A DNA stretch of 64,000 nt from Rossellomorea aquimaris (GCA_020524245.1 JAIVLN010000005.1:1-64000); one strand, 5' to 3'; shown: positions 26,341 through 34,716, numbered from the stretch's first letter. Notes: generated by a model not told the origin, from the letters alone. Program-made: numbers and translations.

Positions 26341-27741
26341 TTAAACGAAAATCGTTTTAAAAATATGCACGAGTTCCTTTTGTTCTTCTGCTGTGACCGT
26401 CCGGAAGTCCAATAAGAACTGTTCGCCTTTTATCCGACCGATAATCGGGGTCTCAGCTGCACGAAGTTCAACAAACAATTCCTCACTGGTCAACGTCTTA
26501 TGACGTACAGAAACAACGTACGTCGGAAGCTCGACTTCGGGCATCGTACCACCGCCGATTTTGGAGATACTTTCCTGTATGCTAAAGGATACGTTCTTCA
26601 CTCCACTGACTTGTTCTACGAAGCATTCAGCTTGAGTCTTGATCTCCTCAGCGGTAAGTAAGATATCACGGACAGTCGGTATCTCTTCCAGTTGATCATA
26701 CTTATAAGATAAAAGAGTCGCTTCCAACGCCGCTAATGTGAACTTGTCGACTCGAAGCACTCTCGCTAGTTGATGCTTTTTCAGCTTCCTGATCAATGAA
26801 GCCTTTCCAGCGATAATGCCACACTGTGGACCGCCCAACAGTTTGTCTCCGCTGAACGTGACAACGTCGACACCTGTTTCAACGACTTTTTTTACAACAG
26901 GTTCGTCTCCTATTCCCTGTTGCTCAAAATCATACAGAGCACCGCTCCCTAAATCTTCATAAGTGAGCACACCTTCATGTCGAGCAGCTACATCCACCAG
27001 TTCTTTGGTTGAAACAGCGTCTGTAAATCCAACGACTTTAAAATTCGATGTATGTACCTTCATAAGCATGGTTGTGGATTCATCAATCGCATCCTCATAA
27101 TCGTGGAGATGCGTTTTGTTCGTCGTGCCGACTTCCTTCAGTTCAGCACCACTCTCTTCCATTATAGAGGATACACGGAATGAACCGCCGATTTCGACAA
27201 GCTCACCTCTTGAAACCACAACTGACCGACCTTGAGTCAAGGCACGGAGCACAAGATATACGGCAGCTGCGTTATTGTTGACCACCATAGCAGCTTCAGC
27301 ACCAGTGATCTCTTGGAGCACATCTTCTACTAAATCATGACGAGAACCACGCTTTCCCTCCTCTATCTTATATTCGAGGTTGGAATAATGCTTAGCCACG
27401 TTTGTCATCTGACGAAGGGCTTTTTCACTCAAACGTGATCGTCCCAAATTTGTATGGATGACTACACCGGTTGCGTTGATGACCGATCGCAAGTTGTATG
27501 TAGAGTCAGTTGAAACTTTTTGGTCTATTTCATCTAAAATGTAACCCACCATACTGTCCTTGGTTCCAATGCCTAATTCGTCCCCATCAAGAATCCGTTT
27601 TCGGATCGAACTCAAGATTTCTTGTGCGATGGTGGTTAGACCCTCTGACGAATACTCACTTTTTCTCAAAATGTCATCAAATCGACTGTCTGCTTGAATG
27701 ACGTGGACAGCCGGAAGCAATCGTAATTGTTCGTTCAACAT
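26341..27741 (-). CDS. selA: L-seryl-tRNA(Sec) selenium transferase SelA
   Basis: A 466-residue fold-type I PLP enzyme of full SelA length. The PLP lysine is in TFSGDKLLGGPQCGIIAGK (about residue 290), with NATGVVIHTNLGRS and EDLGSGALYDF also typical. Family knowledge: SelA converts Ser-tRNA(Sec) to Sec-tRNA(Sec) using selenophosphate from SelD. SD AGAGGAG lies before the ATG. It lies 60 nt downstream of the selW-like gene on the same strand, with a hairpin between them, and converges with sspP. Its partners selB, selD and selC are all within 10 kb. Confidence 0.96.
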   Translation of the reverse strand: MLNEQLRLLPAVHVIQADSRFDDILRKSEYSSEGLTTIAQEILSSIRKRILDGDELGIGTKDSMVGYILDEIDQKVSTDSTYNLRSVINATGVVIHTNLGRSRLSEKALRQMTNVAKHYSNLEYKIEEGKRGSRHDLVEDVLQEITGAEAAMVVNNNAAAVYLVLRALTQGRSVVVSRGELVEIGGSFRVSSIMEESGAELKEVGTTNKTHLHDYEDAIDESTTMLMKVHTSNFKVVGFTDAVSTKELVDVAARHEGVLTYEDLGSGALYDFEQQGIGDEPVVKKVVETGVDVVTFSGDKLLGGPQCGIIAGKASLIRKLKKHQLARVLRVDKFTLAALEATLLSYKYDQLEEIPTVRDILLTAEEIKTQAECFVEQVSGVKNVSFSIQESISKIGGGTMPEVELPTYVVSVRHKTLTSEELFVELRAAETPIIGRIKGEQFLLDFRTVTAEEQKELVHIFKTIFV

Positions 27742-27766
27742 CGTTCACTCCTCTGAAGGCGTAAGA

Positions 27767-27795
27767 ACACCTCCAGGGAATGCCTCAGGAGGTGT
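27767..27795 (-). terminator. Hairpin between the selW-like gene and selA
   Basis: On the minus strand ACACCTCC (27795-27788) pairs with GGAGGTGT (27774-27767) around 13 nt. The following sequence TCTTAC is not a good T-run, so it may be an attenuator, a processing site or a weak terminator. Confidence 0.5.
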
Positions 27796-27800
27796 CGTAC

Positions 27801-28043
27801 CTATCTATTCAAAGACTCAAATTCTGCAAATAACTTTTCACTATTTGGAAATTCGCCTGTTTCAAGCTTGGAATACAACTTCGTTCCATTTACGGTGACT
27901 TCGAATGCTCCGCCGGAACCTGGAATCAAATCAAGAGAAGTCACGTCTGAACGAAAGTGATTAAATAACTGTTCCGCGAAACTCGCGGCTTTTGGTGCGT
28001 AGTTTCACTGCATGCAAAATTCGACTGATACTTTGTAACTCAT
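27801..28043 (-). CDS. SelW/Rdx-family selenoprotein with CxxU motif (in-frame UGA)
   Basis: Reading UGA (28005-28007) as Sec gives an 80-residue protein: MSYKVSVEFCMQUNYAPKAA, then GSGGAFEVTVNGTKLYSKL and TGEFPNSEKL, ending TAG at 27801. CMQU near the N-terminus, then N-Y-x-P-K-A, is the redox motif of the SelT/SelW/SelH (Rdx) thioredoxin-like family, and the GAFEV...LYSKL...GEFP tail is also typical. Residue 13 is Sec. The start is ATG 28043 after GAGGAAT. A perfect hairpin with a GUU loop begins 16 nt after the UGA. It lies between selA and selD. Role inferred: cytosolic thiol/selenol redox protein. Confidence 0.88.
27974..27988 (-). promoter_or_regulatory. Candidate SECIS element of the selW-like gene
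   Basis: On the minus strand CCGCGA-GTT-TCGCGG forms a perfect 6-bp stem with triloop GUU, starting 16 nt after the UGA. Known bacterial SECIS rules ask for a short loop with G in its first two positions, 16-37 nt after UGA. Both are met. Confidence 0.65.
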
Positions 28044-28106
28044 TACAATTCCTCCTTATGTTCAATACTTACAATAATTAGTTATTCATGAAGTTGATTT
28101 CGAACT

Positions 28107-28140
28107 GAAATTTACGACACTCCTGCGGGAACAGCGGACC
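28107..28140. repeat. Left-arm fragment of the dispersed repeat
   Basis: GAAATTTACGACACTCCTGC then GGGAACAGCGGACC matches the left arm of the complete copy at 10341. The rest is missing. It sits in the selW-selD divergent promoter region. Confidence 0.55.
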
Positions 28141-28269
28141 AAGCATCGAAAAAATCAATATCATACTTAACTTTACCTAAATATTTCGTTTTCTGAATTA
28201 TTTTCATTCTAGTATATTATTTCTCAAATCGCAAAAAAGATGTTTATACTAAGGTAGGAGGTGCTTTCA

Positions 28270-29322
28270 TTGAGTAATCAAGAAAAGATTCGTTTAACAA
28301 CCTTGTCATCAAAAGGTGGCTGAGGATGCAAAATTGGTCCTGAAGACCTGGCGCAAGTTTTGCGTCAATTACCTGAACGTGAAAAAGATCCAAATTTATT
28401 GGTCGGTATAGATACGTCGGACGACGCCGGAGTGTATAAGCTGACAGATGACCTCGCAATTATTCAAACGGTGGATTTCTTTACACCGATTGTTGACGAT
28501 CCGTATCAATTCGGTCAGATCGCAGCCGCCAACTCCTTAAGTGATGTGTACGCTATGGGCGGTCAACCGACAACTGTATTGAACATTCTCGGATTCCCGA
28601 TTAAGTCCCTCGGTCCTGACATATTAGCTGAAATCCTCAAAGGGGCAGCGGATAAGGTACAAGAATCGGGTGCTGTCATTGCTGGTGGTCATTCTATTGA
28701 TGATAATGAACCGAAATTCGGTTTATCCGTCACAGGAGTTGTCCATCCAGATAAAATCTTCAAAAATGTCGGTGCAAAGCCAGGAGACGCACTCGTATTG
28801 ACGAAACCGATCGGCGTCGGCATCCAGACGACTGCCATCAAAAAGGAAGGGTTGACCGATGAACAGCTCGAGCGTGTCTCAACTGTCATGGCGACCTTGA
28901 ATAAAACAGCAGCTGACCAACTCAAAGATTTCAATCCAAATGCCGTTACGGATGTAACAGGATTCGGTTTGCTCGGCCATGCTTCTGAAATGGCGAAGGG
29001 TAGCAATGTTTCAATGGAAGTACGTTTGAACGATGTGCCGGTTCTTAATGGTACAATAGAACTTGCTGAATCCGGGTTTGTTCCTGGTGGTACGAAAGCC
29101 AATCATCGTTGGATTGCGGAAGATGTTCAATATGAGGCATTATCAGAACTGGAGCAATGGCTGTTGTGTGATGCGGTGACATCCGGTGGATTGTTAATCA
29201 GCATGCCAGCAGAGGAAGCTGAACAATATGTACAGCAGATGAAAGAACATGGCGTACCTGAAACATCCATCATCGGTACTGTTTCTGAAAAGAAAGACTA
29301 CTATCTGTATGCAAAAAAATAG
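28270..29322 (+). CDS. selD: Selenophosphate synthetase SelD, itself a selenoprotein (in-frame UGA)
   Basis: The true gene begins at TTG 28270 after GGAGG and reads through UGA at 28321-28323 as Sec18, giving 350 residues. The N-terminus is MSNQEKIRLTTLSSKGGUGC, then KIGPEDLAQVLRQLP. The (G)GUGCK site replaces the catalytic Cys of SelD. Later motifs are GIDTSDDAGVYKL, the metal/ATP DVYAMGG segment and AGGHSIDDNEPKFG. Family knowledge: SelD makes selenophosphate from selenide and ATP, the donor for SelA and MnmH. An ordinary caller would start it at 28360 and lose the active site. It diverges from selW/selA and converges with the transporter operon. Confidence 0.95.
28349..28367 (+). promoter_or_regulatory. 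Candidate SECIS element of selD
   Basis: CGCAA-GTT-TTGCG (28352-28364), extendable outward to an 8-bp stem with one G-U pair, has a GUU triloop. It begins 25-28 nt after the UGA. Loop and closing A-U pair are identical to the selW-like hairpin, while the stems differ. Confidence 0.65.
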
Positions 29323-29329
29323 TTTAAAA

Positions 29330-29357
29330 AAAGAGTGATCCGGCCGGATCACTCTTT
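29330..29357. terminator. Bidirectional terminator between selD and the ABC transporter
   Basis: A perfect 28-bp palindrome, AAAGAGTGATCCGG followed by its complement, with an A-run before and T-rich sequence after. Confidence 0.9.
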
Positions 29358-29358
29358 C

Positions 29359-30108
29359 CTATTCATAGATCGTTTCAAGCAACTCTTCTGTCAACCGTTC
29401 AGGTTTTCCATCAAAAATTAGTTTGCCGTCTTTCAAGGCGAGTACTCTCGTTGCATATTTCTTCGCGAGATTTACGTCGTGGACATTGATGAGTGTCAAC
29501 AGTTGATGCTTTTCATGTATCCTCTTAAGGAGTTGAAATATGCGGTTGGCCGTACCTGGATCCAGACTGGCGACTGGTTCATCGCCGAGAAACACTTTCG
29601 GTCTTTGCAACAACGCGCGCGCAATCGCAACTCTTTGCTTCTGACCACCGCTCAGATGTTCGACACGCTTGTTGGTATGGGGACTCAGTTCGACAGCATC
29701 AATTGCTTTTCTAGCTTGCTCCCTTTCCTTCTGATCGAAATAACCTATCAAGCTCAACACGTCATTCCTTTTCCCGAAAGTTCCGGTCAGCACATTTTGC
29801 ATGACCGACAATCTCGGAATCAGATTGAAGTGTTGGAAGATCATGCCCATATTCGTCCGAACTTCCCGAAGTTTATTCTCTTTATAAGCTGTAATGTCGT
29901 TCCCTTCAAAAAGGACATGACCCTCAGTCGGGATTTGCAAACCATTCAAACAACGAATCATTGTCGACTTTCCCGCACCACTTTTACCAAGTACACAGAT
30001 GAATTCTCCGGTTTCCATCGTGAGAGAAAGGTCTTCGATTGCAAAGTGATCCGACCCTGGATATTCCACGCTAATATTTTGTAGTTCAATTATCGCATTG
30101 TTCTCCAT
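29359..30108 (-). CDS. ABC transporter ATPase, PhnC-like (predicted selenium oxyanion uptake)
   Basis: A 249-residue ABC ATPase: Walker A GKSGAGKST, Q-loop GMIFQHFNL, signature LSGGQKQRVAIARALL, Walker B VFLGDEPVASLDP, and H-loop INVHD. The Asp-for-Thr start of the Walker B tail (DEPVASLD) is typical of PhnC-type phosphonate and phosphite ATPases. It energises the permease encoded by the preceding gene, whose stop it overlaps by one base (TGATG). By context it probably serves selenium-compound uptake; phosphonate uptake is the alternative, and no phn catabolic gene lies nearby. Confidence 0.9.
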   Translation of the reverse strand: MENNAIIELQNISVEYPGSDHFAIEDLSLTMETGEFICVLGKSGAGKSTMIRCLNGLQIPTEGHVLFEGNDITAYKENKLREVRTNMGMIFQHFNLIPRLSVMQNVLTGTFGKRNDVLSLIGYFDQKEREQARKAIDAVELSPHTNKRVEHLSGGQKQRVAIARALLQRPKVFLGDEPVASLDPGTANRIFQLLKRIHEKHQLLTLINVHDVNLAKKYATRVLALKDGKLIFDGKPERLTEELLETIYE

Positions 30109-30866
30109 CAGATCACCGTTTCCCTGATTTTACTACCGGCAAAGTCGACGAGAATCACCATGATCATGATCAATAGGACATCGACTGCGACAGCCTGATA
30201 TTGGAAAGTTTTAAAATGATTAAAAAGTTGTTGACCGATTCCTCCACCACCGATGAATCCTAGGATGAGCGATGTGCGTATGGCGACTTCAAACCGGTAA
30301 AAGTAATGGGACAAAACATTTGGCCAAATTTGCGGAATGATCGCAAACAAGTTGGCAATCCACCTGCTTGCTCCAACTGACTTCATCGCTTCCTGAGGTC
30401 CGATATCCGCTGCTTCAATCAATTCAGAAATTAATTTCCCTAGCACACCGATGTTGTGAAGGATGATTGCGATGACGGCTGGGAACGGACCTAATCCCAG
30501 TGCTGTCAATAAGATCAATCCGAATACGATTTCCGGAACAGATCTTAGGAAGCTTAATCCGATTCGAAAAGTACCGTATAAAAAAGGAGAACGGCTCGTA
30601 TTTCGAGCCGCTACGAATGCAAGGGGCAATGCAACCACCAGTCCTAAGAAACTGCCTAGAAACGCCATCGCCATCGTATCGAGACTTTCCATGATCATTC
30701 GTGGGATGATTTCGGTATCAATCGGGTACCAGCCTGAAAGGAATTCGATCATATTCCGGAAGTCCCGGAACTTGGTCAGATCGAACTCCATCGCTCTCAT
30801 GCTGATCAGTACTATAATCGTTAATAATAGTGTTGTAATGATGTGACGGCGTTTAAACCAGGCCAT
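30108..30866 (-). CDS. ABC transporter permease, PhnE-like
   Basis: A 252-residue permease with about six hydrophobic helices. The EAA-type loop facing the ATPase is visible in IEAADIGPQEAMKSVGASRW, and RSVPEIVFGLILL and GFIGGGGIGQQLF are typical of PhnE. Family knowledge: a homodimeric membrane channel pairing with PhnC and PhnD. It ends overlapping the ATPase start and begins 7 nt after the binding-protein gene, so all three are translated together. Confidence 0.9.
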   Translation of the reverse strand: MAWFKRRHIITTLLLTIIVLISMRAMEFDLTKFRDFRNMIEFLSGWYPIDTEIIPRMIMESLDTMAMAFLGSFLGLVVALPLAFVAARNTSRSPFLYGTFRIGLSFLRSVPEIVFGLILLTALGLGPFPAVIAIILHNIGVLGKLISELIEAADIGPQEAMKSVGASRWIANLFAIIPQIWPNVLSHYFYRFEVAIRTSLILGFIGGGGIGQQLFNHFKTFQYQAVAVDVLLIMIMVILVDFAGSKIRETVI

Positions 30867-30872
30867 TTAATC

Positions 30873-31772
30873 CTACTCCTTAATGACTCCTTGCTTGATA
30901 GCTGCTTGTCTAATGCTTTCATAGTCTTCGTTGGAAGCTTCGGTAAAACCAGATGCACCGAACGCATCTAAAATTTCTTTATCGTCGATGTTGACGAAGA
31001 TGTCTTTTAGCTGTTTGACCGTTTCTTCATCCATTTCTTTATTAACAGCCCAAGGATATTGGAAAAGCTTATCGGATTTCCAAATCACTTTCAGATTGCT
31101 TTCATCGATTTTTCCAGACTCGATCAGCTGATCGTAGATCGCACTATCGATCGCACCTGCATCAACTTGCTTATTTTGAACGGCTAAGGCAGTGGCATCA
31201 TGTGATCCTGTATACCGTACCGTATTGAATTTGTGTTCATTTTCATCCGTAAACACGCCTCGATCTCCAAGTTCAATGCTCGGAATGAGTGACCCAGATG
31301 TAGAGTTCGGATCACCGAAGGCAAAGTCGTACTGTTTACTCTCTTTCAAGAAGTCTTCAAGAGAGTCAAATGCATTGTCTTTATGCGTAATGATATAGGA
31401 ATGATAAAAAGGTTCTCCATCGACCAACTGGGTGATGATGGCTTCTGCTCCACTCTTTTCATGAGCAATGACATACGTCAACGGTCCGAAAAATGCCATA
31501 TCGATCTTATCGAAGTTCATCGCTTCGACAACCCCGTTATAATCCGGGTATGTATCAATCTTCACTTCACGTTCCAGCTTTTCTTCAAGTAAGCTTTCCA
31601 GCTTTTCCATCGCCCCTTGCATTTCCCCTTCTGTCTGAGCCGGGATGACTCCGATCGTCAATTCTTCTTTCTTGTCACCTGAACCTTCATCTTTCGTCTC
31701 ATCTGTTCCTCCACATGCTGCCAATACGAACAGCATGAAAATCGCGATAAATGGTATGAATACTTTTTTCAT
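30873..31772 (-). CDS. PhnD-type substrate-binding lipoprotein (predicted selenate/selenite binder)
   Basis: A 299-residue lipoprotein: signal with lipobox LAAC (Cys 20), then a PhnD-type fold with LTIGVIPAQTEGEM, MAFFGPLTYVIAH, FAFGDPNSTSGSLIP and VDAGAIDSAIYDQL. The DPNSTSG oxyanion loop suits phosphonate, phosphite or a similar oxyanion. As I recall, NCBI carries a PhnD-related family named putative selenate ABC transporter binding protein; a search against it would decide. It is 6 nt downstream of the glycosyltransferase gene in the selB operon, so selenium uptake is the leading inference. Confidence 0.88.
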   Translation of the reverse strand: MKKVFIPFIAIFMLFVLAACGGTDETKDEGSGDKKEELTIGVIPAQTEGEMQGAMEKLESLLEEKLEREVKIDTYPDYNGVVEAMNFDKIDMAFFGPLTYVIAHEKSGAEAIITQLVDGEPFYHSYIITHKDNAFDSLEDFLKESKQYDFAFGDPNSTSGSLIPSIELGDRGVFTDENEHKFNTVRYTGSHDATALAVQNKQVDAGAIDSAIYDQLIESGKIDESNLKVIWKSDKLFQYPWAVNKEMDEETVKQLKDIFVNIDDKEILDAFGASGFTEASNEDYESIRQAAIKQGVIKE

Positions 31773-31778
31773 GTTCGT

Positions 31779-32810
31779 TCACCTCGTTATTTGTTGATAA
31801 ATTTCTTTAAAATGCTGAATCTCTTTCTCAATGGAAAATTCACGATCCATTATGGATTTTCCATTTTTGGAAAACTGGTCATACAGGTTGCCGTTTTCCA
31901 TCAATTGAATGACCAACTCATTGAAGGAGGCTGGTTCATGATAGATGAATCCATTCTCTCCATGGCGTATGAGACTTTCATTCCCTCCGTTCGATCGAGC
32001 GATGACCGGCACACCGTAATACATCGCTTCCATCAGCGCGATCGGTTGACCTTCTGATTTAGACGTATTCAAGGCGATATCCGCCCACTGATATACATAC
32101 GCCATTTGCTCTATCGGCAGACTTCCAATGTAATGAAACCACCGCGTATTTTGTTCGTAATCTTTCACCTGTCGTGAGATTTCAGGATCCAACGATTCTC
32201 CGACAATCATGAACTGAAGATCCGGGTACATTTCTTTTAATCCTTCAACCCTATCAATGATATGGAAAACATCCTTTACCTCTCTCAATCCTGCTGGCAA
32301 TAGCAGGTTCGGTCCTTTCCCTTCAGGAAAGTCCTTTTCAGGTTTTTCCTGCCGCTCCGGGATGTAGACGCTTTGTGGTATGACATGCACCTTCTGTTCC
32401 AGTTCAGGATATACAGATATCACCTTTTGACCTGCTTCATCGGTAAAAACGGTGATCGCTCCGGCTTCTGCTAATAGACGCCGTGAGATGGGGTTTTCCA
32501 TCTGCTCATTGACATCCGTACCTCCAGAAGTAATCACATAAGGCTTTGTCATCTTGATGTCCGTTGAATCCATCCATGTGGAAAAACGGTTGAAATGAAG
32601 AATATGATAAAGGTCACAAGTTTCCATCCTAACCTTGTCCTGTTCCGACCATTTTTCCTCTTCAAAAGCGAACAATTCGACTTGGTATCCCTCGTCACAT
32701 AAAGCGGCAGCAATTCTTTTTGCTGTCGTGGTATTGCCACGATGTGAATGGAGATAAGGTGTCCAGAAACCAATTTTGTTCACTTTATTACAATCTGAAA
32801 TAGGGTTCAA
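31779..32810 (-). CDS. GT4 glycosyltransferase resembling selenosugar synthase SenB
   Basis: About 343 residues with a GT-B fold. N-terminal nucleotide/acceptor loop HSHRGNTTTAKRIAAALCDE, VITSGGTDVN, then LPAGLREVKDVFHI, IVGESLDPEI, and the donor-sugar EGQPIALMEAMYYGVPVIA segment. The pattern RGNxxTAxR...GTD...LRxVKDxF...LDPE...E-G...GVPV is how I remember SenB, which makes a selenosugar from UDP-sugar and selenophosphate in selenoneine synthesis. It overlaps the selB end by 23 nt (TTG 32810); a GTG at 32783 is an alternative start. No SenA partner is seen. The identity with SenB is inference. Confidence 0.72.
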   Translation of the reverse strand: MNPISDCNKVNKIGFWTPYLHSHRGNTTTAKRIAAALCDEGYQVELFAFEEEKWSEQDKVRMETCDLYHILHFNRFSTWMDSTDIKMTKPYVITSGGTDVNEQMENPISRRLLAEAGAITVFTDEAGQKVISVYPELEQKVHVIPQSVYIPERQEKPEKDFPEGKGPNLLLPAGLREVKDVFHIIDRVEGLKEMYPDLQFMIVGESLDPEISRQVKDYEQNTRWFHYIGSLPIEQMAYVYQWADIALNTSKSEGQPIALMEAMYYGVPVIARSNGGNESLIRHGENGFIYHEPASFNELVIQLMENGNLYDQFSKNGKSIMDREFSIEKEIQHFKEIYQQITR

Positions 32811-34716
32811 GTTTATGTTTCACCCACTTCCGTTGATCATCAATTCTTGTTGTCAAACCGAGTGCGTCCAACTTTTCTAAATAAAGGATGCAATACTTTC
32901 GGGATAGATCAAGTATGCCTTTTGCATCCTGTACATTGAATAAATCTCCACCCGTTCCTTCATACAAGTTCTTTAGAGCATGGTCAAATACTTCCTGATG
33001 GATGAAGGTACCATCTTCAAGTGTTACAGCTCGGTTCGTTTCAAGTAGATATTTTTCGAACTCAGGTAATAGTGAGTCCGGTATGTCTTGATTCCGAACC
33101 ATTTCAGCTAACCCTTCATGCTTAATACCAGAGCGACGTAACTGTTCAACAACGTTGCTCATCCTTTTTTCCCATTGTTTCGGAAACGAAGGTAGATGCT
33201 CTGCTCTTCTCAAGGACGGTCCATCCTTTATGATAACCTTTTCATTGAGACATCGGGTAATGGCATGCTCAATGAGCAAGGTTGGATAGGATACTTTAAA
33301 CTCTTGAACCACTTCCGCTTTTCCTGGTCCTAAACGCATTGGATACTTCTGATGGAAACTGGAAAGATGGCCAATCAATCGTTCTGAAGCTCCCTCTAGT
33401 TCCGATTGCAAGGCTACTTTATCCGGTTCAAGGTTGACAATATCTCCGCTTTCCTTCATTTCTGATAAAGCTTCTTCCGTTTCTTCTTCCGTCGCCCCAA
33501 TCGTTTCACTCAACTTAAGGATGGATGCGACTTTCATTGATTCGAGAGTATCTTCGATTCTTTCAAATAGGGAGCCCTCCATTTTTTGTTGAAGCATATC
33601 AATCGTCTTCGAACCAAATCGATATTTGGCACCGAATGGATCTAAAACCCATCCGCCACCGATCGTTTCAACAGGTGAAGGCCGCCTGATGATGAATCGA
33701 TCTCCTCTTAGAACCGCTATAGGTTCATCTAATCTCAATTGACAGAGGATGCTTTCCTGCGATCCTTCACTCAGCTCATTACGATCGAAATAAACAATCG
33801 TCCCCATTACCTCAGAAGTGCCCGTATGCAATTTGACGCGTGACCGCTGTTTCAATTTGTAATCCAACTGTTCGTGGACATGAAGAACGAGATCAACCGT
33901 GGTAGATGGACTGAGAGAAGTGTTCGAAGTAAGGGTGTCTCCTCTTGATATCTCGTTTGAAGATACTCCTCCTAAGTTGATTGCAGCACGTTGACCTGCC
34001 AGGGCAACATCAACCGTTTCTTTATGTACTTGGATTTGACGGACACGGACGGATGCTTTGCCGGGTAATAGGAAAAGCTCATCCCCTGTATTGACTTTCC
34101 CTTCGAAAACGGTCCCTCTTACGATTGCACCTTTTCCTTTTAAGGAGAAAGCCTGGTCAATCGGCATTCTGAATTTGGCGATTGGATTCCTCTGCTCGAC
34201 TTCAGGCAATCGTTTCAGTATACCATCTTTCAGAGCATCAATTCCTTGACCGGAAACACTATCCACGAAGAACATTGGGACCTCTCCGAAAACCGTGCCA
34301 GAAAATTCACTTCGAATGTCTTCTTCGACAAGATCGAGTAATTCTTGTTCTACTTTATTTGATTTCGTTACAGCGATGACAGCGTTTTCCACACCCAAAT
34401 AATTCAAGATCAGCGTATGTTCTCTCGTTTGAGGCATAACCCCCTCATCAGCCGCAACGACTAGAATGACAAAATCGATCCCGGCGACACCTGCAATCAT
34501 TTGACGAATGAATTTCTCATGCCCTGGTACATCTATGATGGAAACTTGATACCCGTCCCCTAGATTGAAAGGGGCATAGCCCAGTTCTATTGAGATATTC
34601 CGTTCTTTTTCTTCTTTCAAACGATCTGTGTCTACATTCGTCAAAGCTTTCGTAAGCGTCGTTTTTCCGTGATCGATGTGTCCGGCCATTCCGATTGTAT
34701 AATTGTTGGTAGACAT
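32788..34716 (-). CDS. selB: Selenocysteine-specific elongation factor SelB
   Basis: A 642-residue protein of normal Gram-positive SelB length. The EF-Tu-like GTPase domain has GHIDHGKTTLTKAL, switch II DVPGHEKFIRQM and the nucleotide motif TKSNKVE. Domains 2 and 3 follow, and residues ~380-642 are helical winged-helix repeats for SECIS RNA binding. Family knowledge: it delivers Sec-tRNA(Sec) to the ribosome at UGA next to a SECIS hairpin. The ATG at 34716 follows TAGGTGAAATCCC. It overlaps the glycosyltransferase gene; 72 nt without a terminator separate it from the resolvase gene. Confidence 0.96.
   Translation of the reverse strand: MSTNNYTIGMAGHIDHGKTTLTKALTNVDTDRLKEEKERNISIELGYAPFNLGDGYQVSIIDVPGHEKFIRQMIAGVAGIDFVILVVAADEGVMPQTREHTLILNYLGVENAVIAVTKSNKVEQELLDLVEEDIRSEFSGTVFGEVPMFFVDSVSGQGIDALKDGILKRLPEVEQRNPIAKFRMPIDQAFSLKGKGAIVRGTVFEGKVNTGDELFLLPGKASVRVRQIQVHKETVDVALAGQRAAINLGGVSSNEISRGDTLTSNTSLSPSTTVDLVLHVHEQLDYKLKQRSRVKLHTGTSEVMGTIVYFDRNELSEGSQESILCQLRLDEPIAVLRGDRFIIRRPSPVETIGGGWVLDPFGAKYRFGSKTIDMLQQKMEGSLFERIEDTLESMKVASILKLSETIGATEEETEEALSEMKESGDIVNLEPDKVALQSELEGASERLIGHLSSFHQKYPMRLGPGKAEVVQEFKVSYPTLLIEHAITRCLNEKVIIKDGPSLRRAEHLPSFPKQWEKRMSNVVEQLRRSGIKHEGLAEMVRNQDIPDSLLPEFEKYLLETNRAVTLEDGTFIHQEVFDHALKNLYEGTGGDLFNVQDAKGILDLSRKYCILYLEKLDALGLTTRIDDQRKWVKHKLEPYFRL

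Noticed and set aside
27801-28043. Frame with a stop taken as a pseudogene of a Rdx protein
   Set aside because: The only stop is UGA at the exact redox position, a SECIS-like hairpin follows, and selA/selB/selC/selD are adjacent. Sec is the better reading.
28328-28363. Larger hairpin GCAAAA...TTTTGC with inner GGTC/GACC as the selD SECIS
   Set aside because: Its apical loop CUGAA has no G in the first two positions. The smaller GUU-loop hairpin also matches the selW-like gene, so it is preferred.
28360-29322. selD starting at ATG 28360
   Set aside because: It lacks an SD and would remove the catalytic GGUGCK segment. The in-phase TTG at 28270 with GGAGG and a Sec UGA explains the upstream coding sequence.
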